In this document: piece after piece, positions 46,906-58,900 of the stretch
How positions within the stretch are numbered: position 1 is the first letter of the stretch
How the letters are laid out: each line of letters starts with the position of its first letter
Assembly: GCF_039555335.1 (NCBI RefSeq)
Contig: NC_092647.1
Span: forward strand, 18,137,993-18,201,992
Origin: Amphiura filiformis
Lineage: Eukaryota > Echinodermata > Ophiuroidea > Amphilepidida > Amphiuridae
DNA: 64,000 bases
Direction of reading: 5' to 3'
Position numbers and translations under genes: made by a program
The notes under the pieces: generated by a model
What the model saw: the letters and a program-made list of their open reading frames with translations, nothing else
Told to the model about the DNA's origin: nothing
The model's database searches: none

Positions 46906-49900
46906 CTGAAAATGAAGCAGAAACAAAATTAACCGACCTTTACCACATGCACGGGTGTCAACTGCAGACGATAAAGTCCAAAATTTCTCTTTCATGTTTT
47001 TTCAATTTTTCTCTTTCATGCGACACCACCCGCGGATTATACCTTCTTGGCATTTTGAGATATGAAAAGGACCCAAAATATGAATATCGACCCAGGTGGC
47101 GAAATATTATTATTTTCTTTACTTTTTCCCCTTTCATTTGACACTACTGGGGGTCATACCTTGTTGGCATTTCGAGATATGAATATTGACCCGGGCCTTT
47201 GGTTCTTGAGATTGCTCTTAATATTTTGGGTAAATTAATATAACTTGTGACTATTTATAACAAGTACTAACCTGTTTGTTCAAGATCGCCGACTCTATCT
47301 GCTATGTCTTCGAGTTGTTCTTCGATCTGGTCAAGCCTTGAATTGATATCTAACAAAATGAATCGTTGGAATAAATGTCACATGGTTTGTATATCATGTA
47401 TATGGCAACCACAAATGAGACTTTTCCAAATCTCAGCAAACAGTGTTTTTAATACCAAAAACGTTTAAGTTGGTATTGGCCTACAATCTTGGAACTAAGT
47501 CTTGGAACGCTTTTGTGTCAAGAATTAAAAACTGACACCCCCTCCCCCCGTGCAATGTTGGAAAATGCCAATGTCTTCAGTAGTTTTCCAAAGTATTGAT
47601 TGATGGGGAGAGGGGAAGGGTAAATCATTGTTGTAGATGTCATGTTTGTTCAAAACCAAAATACAAGTCACTCCCATGATCATTGCAAATTCTGCACGGA
47701 ATTACAATAACGTGTACCAAGTGTTCCAGGGACTTTTTCCAAGATTGTAGCCATGCGTGTTACCAAATCTTTCAAAGACCCCCTTTGCAATGATTTTTCA
47801 TCAAATTCACCCGTCTTTTTCATCATGTTCATGCAAAATCGAAGACATAATTTGGCCAAAAACAACCCCTTGTGGTTTTTATTCAATGACTATAGAATTT
47901 CAAACACCCCTTTTCAATGACACTCAATATTAACATAAATTTACCGGATTTTCCCAAGTACCAATTTTTAATTTCGCGTATAGGGCGAATTATATACCTC
48001 CTATATTGTCAATTTCCCGGTCAAATTTCGTGGATAGTGCGAATTAAATACCCCCTATTTTTTTCGATTTCGCGGTCCTCGCTACTGGTAAAACAATTAC
48101 CCTTTTCCGCGATATGCTCGCCCGGAATTTTGAGGTGGTGGGTCTTTGGGAGTCGACGGCATACCAGTAAAAGTAAAAGGGCCAGGGGGTCTTTTGGAAC
48201 TGCGAACAAGGGTGGTCTTTTGAAAAAGCTGTGAAGCTGGAAAGACCTGTGAAAAGTAAAGATCAAGTGTCTTTTTTTGTTTGTCTTTTTTGGTTGGAAT
48301 CGCCTAAAACAGAAATGTGTGAAATGCAAAAATTAGGGGTCTTTTAGAGCTGAATTATCAAAATCAAGGGTCTTTCGGAGCTTTATTTTGGTCAAATTTA
48401 GGGTAGTTCTTTTGGATCTGCGAAATCTAAAATGGGTGGTCTTTTCGAGGGAACACCCGTATGGTCATTTGTGTTAAGTACCCCCTATCACAACGCAACA
48501 TAATGCATACCTAGTATTGGTGCGACGCTGCCGACGCATGTATGCCCACATCCATTATAACAACATTTGTTTGCTCCTGCGCAGTCTGCGTCGCTTGAAC
48601 AACTTTCAACGCAGGTTCCAAATCCAATGCCGCCTGCTGCAACTTCTGGGCACGAACCTGGTTCTGAAAGGAAAATGAGTCGAACAAGCCCCAAAAGACA
48701 ATTAGTATATTCAATAAAAGTTTGCATACCGGAGAATTAACACAGTGGCGTGGCGAGGGGGACAGGGGGCGCCACCTTGAGGGGGCGCCGAATTGATTAA
48801 TACCGCATCAATTCTGCGCCCCCTGAGCGATAAAAGTTGCCCACGCATTTCTGCGCAAATACTCATTTAAAACATAAATTTTAGACTGAACTTCATTATA
48901 ACCGAAATTACTTCGTGGTGTTTGTGTAATTTTGTTTGTGCAATTCACGAAATTGTTTCAACAATTGGGGGGTGGGCATTATGTATCCTTGGCCCTGGGC
49001 ACCACAACCCCTACCTACAGCCAATGTCTCACAAACTTTCAAAAAAAGAAGACAAGACACTTGCGTCATACTCCTGTCTCCTCAACACTAATTTGTTGCG
49101 AATTGTTTGAACATAATTGACATAGCATCCAAGTATCTAATTACGTTATTACATACAAAGCTACTTGCCACTTCACATGCCACTCCACGCAAGCTCACAC
49201 ACACACATGCTCGTATAGTTTCGCAAGCACTACTTACGTGTAATAGGCCCTGGGCCTTTACAGGTCTCGTCAGCTTCGTCCAAACCATTAGAGCATTCAC
49301 GATGGCCATTACACCTCTTGTACGAGGGTAAACATACACCATTTTCACAATCAAATTCATTATCTTTGCAGGTCGTCTGAGGTCCTGGCCCTGGTTTACA
49401 GGTCTTGTCAGCTTCGTCCAAACCATTAGAGCATTCACGATGGCCATTACACCTCTTGTACGAGGGCAAACATACACCATTTTCACAATCAAATTCATTA
49501 TCTTTGCAGGTCGTCTGAGGTCCTGGCCCTGGTTTACAAGTTTTGTCAGCTTCGTCCAAACCATTAGAGCATTCGCGATAGCCATTACACTTCTTGTACG
49601 AGGGTAAACATTCACCATTTCCGCAATCAAATTCATTATCTTTGCAGGTCGTCTGAGGTCCTGGCCCTGGTTTACAGGTCTTGTCAGCTTCGTCCAAACC
49701 ATTAGAGCATTCGCGATAGCCATTACACTTCTTGTACAATGGCAAACATTCACCATTTTCACAATCAAATTCATTATCTTTGCAGGTCGTCTGAGGTCCT
49801 GGCCCTGGTTTACAGGTCTTGTCAGCTTCGTCCAAACCATTAGAGCATTCGCGATAGCCATTACACTTCTTGTACGAGGGTAAACATTCACCATTTCCGC

Positions 49901-52900
49901 AATCAAATTCATTATCTTTGCAGGTCGTCTGAGGTCCTGGCCCTGGTTTACAGGTCTTGTCAGCTTCGTCCAAGCCATTAGAGCATTCACGATAGCCATT
50001 ACACTTCTTGTACGAGGGTAAACATTCACCATTTCCGCAATCAAATTCATTATCTTTGCAGGTCGTCTGAGGTCCTGGCCCTGGTTTACAGGTCTTGTCA
50101 GCTTCGTCCAAACCATTAGAGCATTCACGATAGCCATTACACTTCTTGTACGAGGGTAAACATTCACCATTTCCGCAATCAAATTCATTATCTTTGCAGG
50201 TCGTCTGAGGTCCTGGTTTACAAGTCTTGTCAGCTTCGTCCAAACCATTAGAGCATTCGCGATAGCCATTACACTTCTTGTACAACGGCAAACATTCACC
50301 ATTTTCACAATCAAATTCATTATCTTTGCAGGTCGTCTGAGGTCCTGGCCCTGGTTTACAGGTCTTGTCAGCTTCGTCCAAACCATTAGAGCATTCGCGA
50401 TAGCCATTACACTTCTTGTACAATGGCAAACATTCACCATTTTCACAATCAAATTCATTATCTTTGCAGGTCGTCTGAGGTCCTGGCCCTGGTTTACAGG
50501 TCTTGTCAGCTTCGTCCAAACCATTAGAGCATTCGCGATAGCCATTACACTTCTTGTACGAGGGTAAACATTCACCATTTCCGCAATCAAATTCATTATC
50601 TTTGCAGGTCGTCTGAGGTCCTGGCCCTGGTTTACAGGTCTTGTCAGCTTCGTCCAAGCCATTAGAGCATTCACGATAGCCATTACACTTCTTGTACGAG
50701 GGTAAACATTCACCATTTCCGCAATCAAATTCATTATCTTTGCAGGTCGTCTGAGGTCCTGGCCCTGGTTTACAGGTCTTGTCAGCTTCGTCCAAACCAT
50801 TAGAGCATTCACGATAGCCATTACACTTCTTGTACGAGGGTAAACATTCACCATTTCCGCAATCAAATTCATTATCTTTGCAGGTCGTCTGAGGTCCTGG
50901 TTTACAAGTCTTGTCAGCTTCGTCCAAACCATTAGAGCATTCGCGATAGCCATTACACTTCTTGTACAACGGCAAACATTCACCATTTTCACAATCAAAT
51001 TCATTATCTTTGCAGGTCGTCTGAGGTCCTGGCCCTGGTTTACAGGTCTTGTCAGCTTCGTCCAAACCATTAGAGCATTCGCGATAGCCATTACACTTCT
51101 TGTACAATGGCAAACATTCACCATTTTCACAATCAAATTCATTATCTTTGCAGGTCGTCTGAGGTCCTGGCCCTGGTTTACAGGTCTTGTCAGCTTCGTC
51201 CAAACCATTAGAGCATTCACGATAGCCATTACACTTCTTGTACGAGGGTAAACATTCACCATTTCCGCAATCAAATTCATTATCTTTGCAGGTCGTCTGA
51301 GGTCCTGGTTTACAAGTCTTGTCAGCTTCGTCCAAACCATTAGAGCATTCGCGATAGCCATTACACTTCTTGTACAACGGCAAACATTCACCATTTTCAC
51401 AATCAAATTCATTATCTTTGCAGGTCGTCTGAGGTCCTGGCCCTGGTTTACAGGTCTTGTCAGCTTCGTCCAAACCATTAGAGCATTCACGATAGCCATT
51501 ACACTTCTTGTACGAGGGTAAACATTCACCATTTCCGCAATCAAATTCATTATCTTTGCAGGTCGTCTGAGGTCCTGGTTTACAAGTCTTGTCAGCTTCG
51601 TCCAAACCATTAGAGCATTCGCGATAGCCATTACACTTCTTGTACGAGGGTAAACATTCACCATTTCCACAATCAAATTCATTATCTTTGCAGGTCGTCT
51701 GAGGTCCTGGTCCCTGGTTTACAGGTCTGGTCAGCTTCGTCCAAACCATTAGGGCAATCTTGATATCCATCGCATTTCTTGCGTAATGGAAGGCACAACC
51801 CGTAACCACAATCAAACTGTGACGCGCTACAGGATACTTGACCACATGTAACTACAGCCTCGTCAAATCCATTCGGACAGTCCTCAGTTTGATCACACTT
51901 TTTGAATTTCGAAATGCAAGTGCCACCCCCACAGTCAAACTCTAACGGAGTACAGCCGATAATTGGTCCTGGTCCTGAACCTGGACAAAGTGCCTCATCT
52001 TCCTCATTTTTACAATCAGGTACTCCATCGCAATGCCAGGTACTCGGGATACATCGACCTTCTTCACATCGAAACCAAGATGGCGGACAGCGTTTACTCG
52101 TGCAAAATTTTTCGTCGTTCGCCTCGAAATTCCTTGGACAGTCAAAGCCGTCGCCGTCGCAGACTTTGTACAATGGGATGCATTCACCGTTACCACAGTC
52201 AAATTGTTCCTCAGTGCAGGGGCTTGGTGGACATCCAAACTCATCGTCTCCTTGTGGACAGTCACTGGCGCCGTTACAGACCGAAGCTGCAAAGATAAGG
52301 ATAGACAATATCGATAAATCCCGTAATCATTTGCAAAAAGCAAACCGAATGTACGTCACCACATCGTGTAATCACGTCATACATGATGTACCTGCTCGAT
52401 ATCCGCATTGACGATGACGTAGATTCGGCCGGTCAGTTACTTTTTTTAAAAGATTTTGGTTGACTTCAAATTCGGCGGTGATGTACCTGCGGATTTTGGT
52501 GGTCGTAGTATCGAATCGTGCGCGTAAAGTTAATCGCTCAGAGCGTACACGTACACGTACAATGGGCTATTCCAGAAAATAAGTGCACACCCCTATAGAG
52601 GAGTAACGTTTCAATTAAAGAAATGTCTGGATTTCCAAGTCTGCATTATGAAAACGACTGGAATTCCAGTTGCCAATGTCACTTGAAAAAGCTTGGAAAT
52701 TCAATAAAATTCTGAAAAAATAACGGAAATGTCTAAAATGAGCTCTCAAATTGAGGATTTCTGATTTTGAGCTATTTTTCTGCTGGATTTTTTTGCCTTT
52801 GGACACTTTTAAAAAAGTCTGGATTTCCAACAGCCTTCCAACAGTCACGACTGGACAAAAAGTCCGGATATCCGAACTCCTCTATAGGGGGCCGTGTGCA

Positions 52901-55900
52901 TCTATTTTCTGGAATAGCCCAATGGCGCTTTGTGTAAGCACGCATGTGGCGCAACAAGTAAAAAGCACTAACGTCAGTACCGAATATGATGCGAGCGAAA
53001 CAATGTATAGTTCAGAAAGATGTCGCGTACACAAATAAAAACACCACAACAAATTACAAATTGGTACAGAGCGTTCGATGAGCACGTGCCGTGGTATGAC
53101 TGTTAATCATACCAATAATGTACCGCGGTGTACGTATGCGTTCAAATCACCCGAAATTGCTTGATTGAAGATTATGATCATAGTGGTTGCGCATGATCGG
53201 CACTTTTGGTCAAAGTACTCCTGAAAATTGCGCAGTAACGTCATCAGATATCGATGATACGGTACGTCATCAGATATCGATGATAACGCCATCAGATATC
53301 GATGATACGTCATCAGTTATCGATGATAACGTCATCAGATATCGATGATAACGTCATCAGATATCGATGATACGTCATCAGAAATCGATGATACGTCATC
53401 AGAAATCGATGATACGTCATCAGATATCGATGATAACATCGTCAGATAACGATGATACGTCATCCGATATCGATAATATGTCTTCAGATATCGATGATCA
53501 GATCGATATCAGATCAAGGGTTCAATCGCGAAGGCTTTCGATAAAGTTGGAATTGTTTCTACTTACTTATGGGAATACACGTCCCACTATCACATTCGTA
53601 TTCCGGACCGAGGCATACCTGGACCTCACACGCCTCTTCATCCTCCCCAGACGGACAATGGCGGACATCGTCACAACGGAATCGTTTGGGAATACACGTT
53701 CCATCGAAGCATTCAAAGCCATCCACGCCACAGTTACCGAAGTTACAGAGGAGTTCATCTTCCCCACCGGAGCAGTCATTTTGTCCATCACATTCACGAT
53801 TACCTGTCAAGTTAAAGTTAAGGTCATTGTTTTCTCAAAAAAGTGGTGATATCAGGGCCGGGTTTACCTTTTTTAGGGCCCTGGGATTTTTAAGGACTGC
53901 TCTGTGGAAATATAGGCCTATTATGTCTTTTGATTTGATTTAATTGAGGTCAATTTGGGAACCTGGCTGCGAGATACATACAGGTATGGCTCTCTGTACA
54001 TGGGACCAACGGTTTAACGTCCCCTCCTAAGGACGTATTACTATATGAACCTTGGGGATAGCGAAGTCTGAATTTAATTTACAGAGGTTGCCAATTAATT
54101 TCAGACATATGTGACTGGACACTACGAATCAGCCGTAAAGTCGGCCCGGTCAATTTTGTTTTATTTCGTGTTTAGAAGCTTTAAAATAGTATCTCATTTG
54201 ACTTCAAACGATATCCAGAAGCGAGGTTATGGTTTGTTGAAATCTGCTCCTTCAACAAAATGGTACCTTTTTCGGTTCTACATGCGTCTCTTTTTCCTCA
54301 TTGCTTGGTAATAGTCATAATTGGCGGTCATTTCAAATCATCCCCAAGTCAACGAGGTTCAGGAATGTCCTCTCATCGTTAATTGTTGGTTATACATACC
54401 TAGACAAAAAACAATGCGTTGTAACCCACCACTTGTACAAGATTTAGCCAAAGCAAACAAAGACAAGCACTGTAACTCATAATACAATTTGCCGACTTTA
54501 CGGCTCATTCGTAGTGTACGGGCACATATATGCCCGAAGTCAATGTTCCAGCAAATCTCCACTGCTGGGAATTGAACCCGGGACCTCATACATTAAAGAT
54601 AAGTATCCTAACCATTAGGCCACGCTCTCCCTGACTATAGGCCTACTATATAGTCATTATATATAACACTTTTGTTCGAAATTATTATTATATATTGAGT
54701 ATTTTGAAATAATATAGGCCTATAACGTAGACCTACAATATTAATGCCGTTGTTATTTAGGAGTTTCAGTTAGGAGGCGTTGTGAATGCACAATGCGGGT
54801 GAAAGTCTGGCCATATCCACCGTTTGTAAAAATGCGTGTCCGAAGTATAGTCAATACATAGCGGGACGATACGGTGACGTCATCTGCATTGTACATCCAC
54901 TTCGTCTCTTCACTGAAACTCGTTATTCACCTGCAATACATGTGCCGTCAGCGCAGCGAAATTCTTCCCGCTGACATGGTGCGTAACTTACGCAATCATT
55001 CTCCTCTGCACAATCAGAGCAGTCACAGTGTTGATTGCATGCTCTGATAAAGAGAAAAACAAATGGATTAGGTAATGTTAGGGCAGGCCCGTAACCAGGG
55101 GGCTGGGGCGGACGCCCCCCCCCCATCCCCAAATGCCCAAAAAGTCCCCTTGTGGACCAAAAAAGTCCCATTTGCGAGCGTAGCCAGCGAAAAAAAATTC
55201 CAAATTTTGGAGAAAAAAAGTCCACTTTTTCAAAATCCGCCCCTAGTCCAAAAGGTCCAAATTTTGAAAAATGGACACTTTTTCAAAATCAGCACTGTCA
55301 CCACCCCAAAAAAAAAAAGAGAATCCTGGTTACGGGCTTGGTTAGGGGCCTACTCATCTTTATGTCAAGAGTAATCAGGGCATACCACTTATAATTAATT
55401 AAGAGTAAATTATATTGATATGAACTCTGTTTGTTGCAGTAGGACACCATACTTGAATAAACCCAATTCGGATTGATCGAGAAATAACGCAATTACATTT
55501 GGTGCAATTTGAAAAATACGCAAATTCAAACAAAATACGCTAAAAATACGCGGTGTGGAATTGAAATAGGCTTGATGTTCTTCTCACCTGAAGTGAGAGG
55601 AGGTCAGCGTGTGCCACGGATCGTATAGGTAAGACCAAACGAACGTGGACTGTTTAATTTGTGCACAGTTGACACACCGATTCAAAGGTGTTCATTTACA
55701 AGTAACACGTAGGCATGTAATTACCCTAAAGGAAATTATTTGAGCAATAAGAGTATGTTACATCTTTTCCTAGCGCATATGTATATACAAAATTAGTCTA
55801 TCATTCAATTGAATACCTGAGTGGAAGAAGGGCCCAACTCCAATTTTTTACAAAAATGAGTTAGACCCAGTATTTTATTGCCAGCAGACTGTTCTTCCTT

Positions 55901-58900
55901 GTGTGTGAAAAATGAGCCAAAATCCACTCTCTAAATAGTCTTCCACGTACACTTAATCATTGTTTTCATGGAAGAAAGGGCCCAACTCCATGGAGTTGGG
56001 CCTTTCTTCCACAAATATTGGGTTAAAGAGGAATTTTGTTCATCCATGAAATCTGCTTTTCACTACAATAAACTTTCTTGCTAACATATTACATGCGTCT
56101 ACTTGTGCAATTAATGGATAATTATCAAATTTCTGTAGCTATTTATAACACATCTGCTTACGGAACTGGCACTTGCAGTTTATTAGTGGAAGAAGGGCCC
56201 AACTCCAGCTCGTATTAAGAGCTGTACCGTTGCCATGGATGCATCATCATAATACTAATCATGGCGTGTCCGTCCGTCCGTCCGTCCCTCTGTCCGCGCG
56301 CTAACGCGTGCGCGTGGCTCGCTAACGCGTGCTCGCGGTGCGTATCGCGTGCGCGCGGTGCGCTATCGCGTAGTGCGCGGAGTACAGTTAATCGTGCAGG
56401 TGCATCTCATCGGATCAATAGGCCTAAATGGGTTTCCAGATTACAGCCAAGTAAGCATCACAGCTACAAAACTACTAAGTTGATTATTGGGTTTTGATCA
56501 TTGAGAGACGTATATCATAGTAGTTTAAAAGGTCCGGGCAAGTAGGCCTATAATATGGGTAACGGGTGTTGGGTAATTAGAGATAGTCACAAGAACAACC
56601 CAACCCGAGAACCGCGAAATCTAGTAATAATACTAATCATGGCGTGTCCGTCCGTCCGTCCGTCCGTCCCTCTGTCCGCGCGCTATCGCGTGCGTGCGTG
56701 GCTCGCTAACGCGTGCTCGCGGTGCGTATCGCGTGCGCGCTATCGCGTAGTGCGCGGAGTACCGACGAGCGCAGTGCGAGCATCGGAAAGCATTACAGTG
56801 TGGTTAATCGTGCAGGTGCATCTCATCGGATTCCAAAACGGCACACGTGCAGAGGCCTATTAGTAGTTTAAAAGGTCAGGGCAAGTAGGCATATATGGGT
56901 AACGGATGTTGGGTAATTAGAGATAGTCACAAGAACCACCCAACCCGAACCGATAAAGGTCCCCTGAAGATGAAAACATTCTGTCTATAAAACTTTTCCA
57001 AATATTAAGTTTTTTCTTAATATCTCAAAAACAGTATTGAAGTTGGGCCCTTCTTCCACTCAGGTATTCAATTATTCATGCAGGGGCGTAGCGTAGCAAG
57101 AGCCTTGGGCCCATGGAAAGGGAGCAGTGCAGGGCCCTTTTAACCCTCTCAACGCGGGGAGTGAGTACAAACAAGCCTAGTATTGGTTCAGTATTAATTT
57201 CTTGAGCTCTTAACCTATAGCTATTGTACGCAGAGCATTAATATTTCCTAACCCATTTCATTTTCGCTTTTGCTCGGGCCCTGAACCCTCGGGCCGGCCC
57301 CCTGGTTTCATTGACCCTGTCCACCCGCTTGCTATACGCTACTGCATTCAAGAGAAGAAAAAAACGCGAGAATTGGCTGTGAAATGGCAAAAAAAAAAAG
57401 CATTTCAAAATACTGACAATTTAACATTGTATGTGCATTAAAAGACTTTTTATTGGATGTAGAATATTCGATGTAACATATCTACGTTATTTAATCTAAT
57501 ACCATTCTATTTCCAGTTATGTTCAACTTCTAACGAATGTTTGATGACATAAAATCGATATCTTTCTACCAGATATTCTACGTAAAATATTATCGATTTT
57601 ACGTCATCAAATATTCGTTAGAAAATATTACTGGAAATAGAATGGGAATAGATTAGATAACGTAGATATGTTACATCGAATATTCTACGTCGAATAGTCG
57701 GAATCTGTAACGGCCTTTATACTTACTTGCTAGGATCAATACAAACGTTATTAGTACAATGGTATCGATAAGACAGTCCCGGACATTGTTTGCCACATAA
57801 TTCTTCGTTTTCCTCTTCCCTCGTGTAACCACAGTCCTTGATGTCACCATCGCAGGTTTTTTCCCAATCAATACATGTACCAAGTTTTGGACAGGAGAAC
57901 TGGCCAGGACATGGATCCTGCGGTACACGAAATAAAAAGTGACAAGCATGAAGAAGAGGAACAAAGAAAATGTGGCCGACGCTGGATTCGTACTGGCGAC
58001 CTTGCTTGAGTTTGATACAAGTTTTAAGTTACAAAATCATATAAACTGTCATACACGTAGCCTAATATTAGAGGTATCTACTATACTAAAATAACCAGCG
58101 AAGTCTGTCTGTCTGTCTGTCTGTCCGGCTATGCGTTTCGCCGCGCTTCGACGCATCGATCCGATATTTCGGATATGGATAGGTATCGGGAAAAGCCTGT
58201 TGACCGGGTGGTTTTCGAAGGGCCCCTCGAGGTCAAAGGTCATCTAGGGGGGAAAATGTAAATGATTCCCTCAATTGGATACCATGAAGCAATGAAGCAG
58301 CCAAGTTTGTGCATAAAAAGAAAAGTAGAAATATTTGGCCACCTGTCAGACATTTCACAACAGTGAAGGGGGCGCAGCACTAATTCAGCGCCCCATAGGA
58401 TAACGTGTGATTTCGGCCTACTTCAAGCGCCATTTCTGGCGTCCCTGCAATACTTGGCAAAATAAATTTGGTATCAAATTAAAGCTCTATTTCTCTAGAT
58501 TCCAAAACTTTTGTCGGCATATATCGATGACCATTGACTTTTTTCGCTAATTTGCGGTGCAAAAAAAAAGAGCTAAAAACATACTAAACTCACCACTCAC
58601 ATTTCAAAATCGGGTTTTCTCTTAATCCGCCACAGAGAATTGCTTTTGAGATCAATTGTCCAGTTTTTATCTGCATGTTATCATTAAAGACACTTGTCGA
58701 ATTCATATGAGCCGATATTGAGTGATTTAAAGTAACAACATGTCGGTAGATATGGTCGCTACAATCTCATATTCACTATGGACTATATTAGCCGAATTTC
58801 GTTGTTACATAAAATGCGTAGTGATTTAGTGTTGCGCCCTCTTATAAGGTGTTTAAAGTTTTCAAAATCCACATTTATTACTCATTAAGTAAACTAAAGA

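Noticed and set aside
49088-51682. An 864-codon open frame on the minus strand reading MNLIVEMVNVYPRTRSVMAI-type repeats
   Set aside because: It is the out-of-frame shadow of the LDLa array, kept open because the 138/132-bp units are multiples of three. It lacks the Cys pattern and does not fit the splice phases.
51902-52411. Plus-strand open frames opposite LDLa modules
   Set aside because: Antisense of Cys-rich LDLa coding sequence, without independent features.
54561-54630. Possible tRNA gene on the minus strand
   Set aside because: A and B boxes are present, but the acceptor stem does not pair and an unrelated body follows, as in a tRNA-derived SINE.
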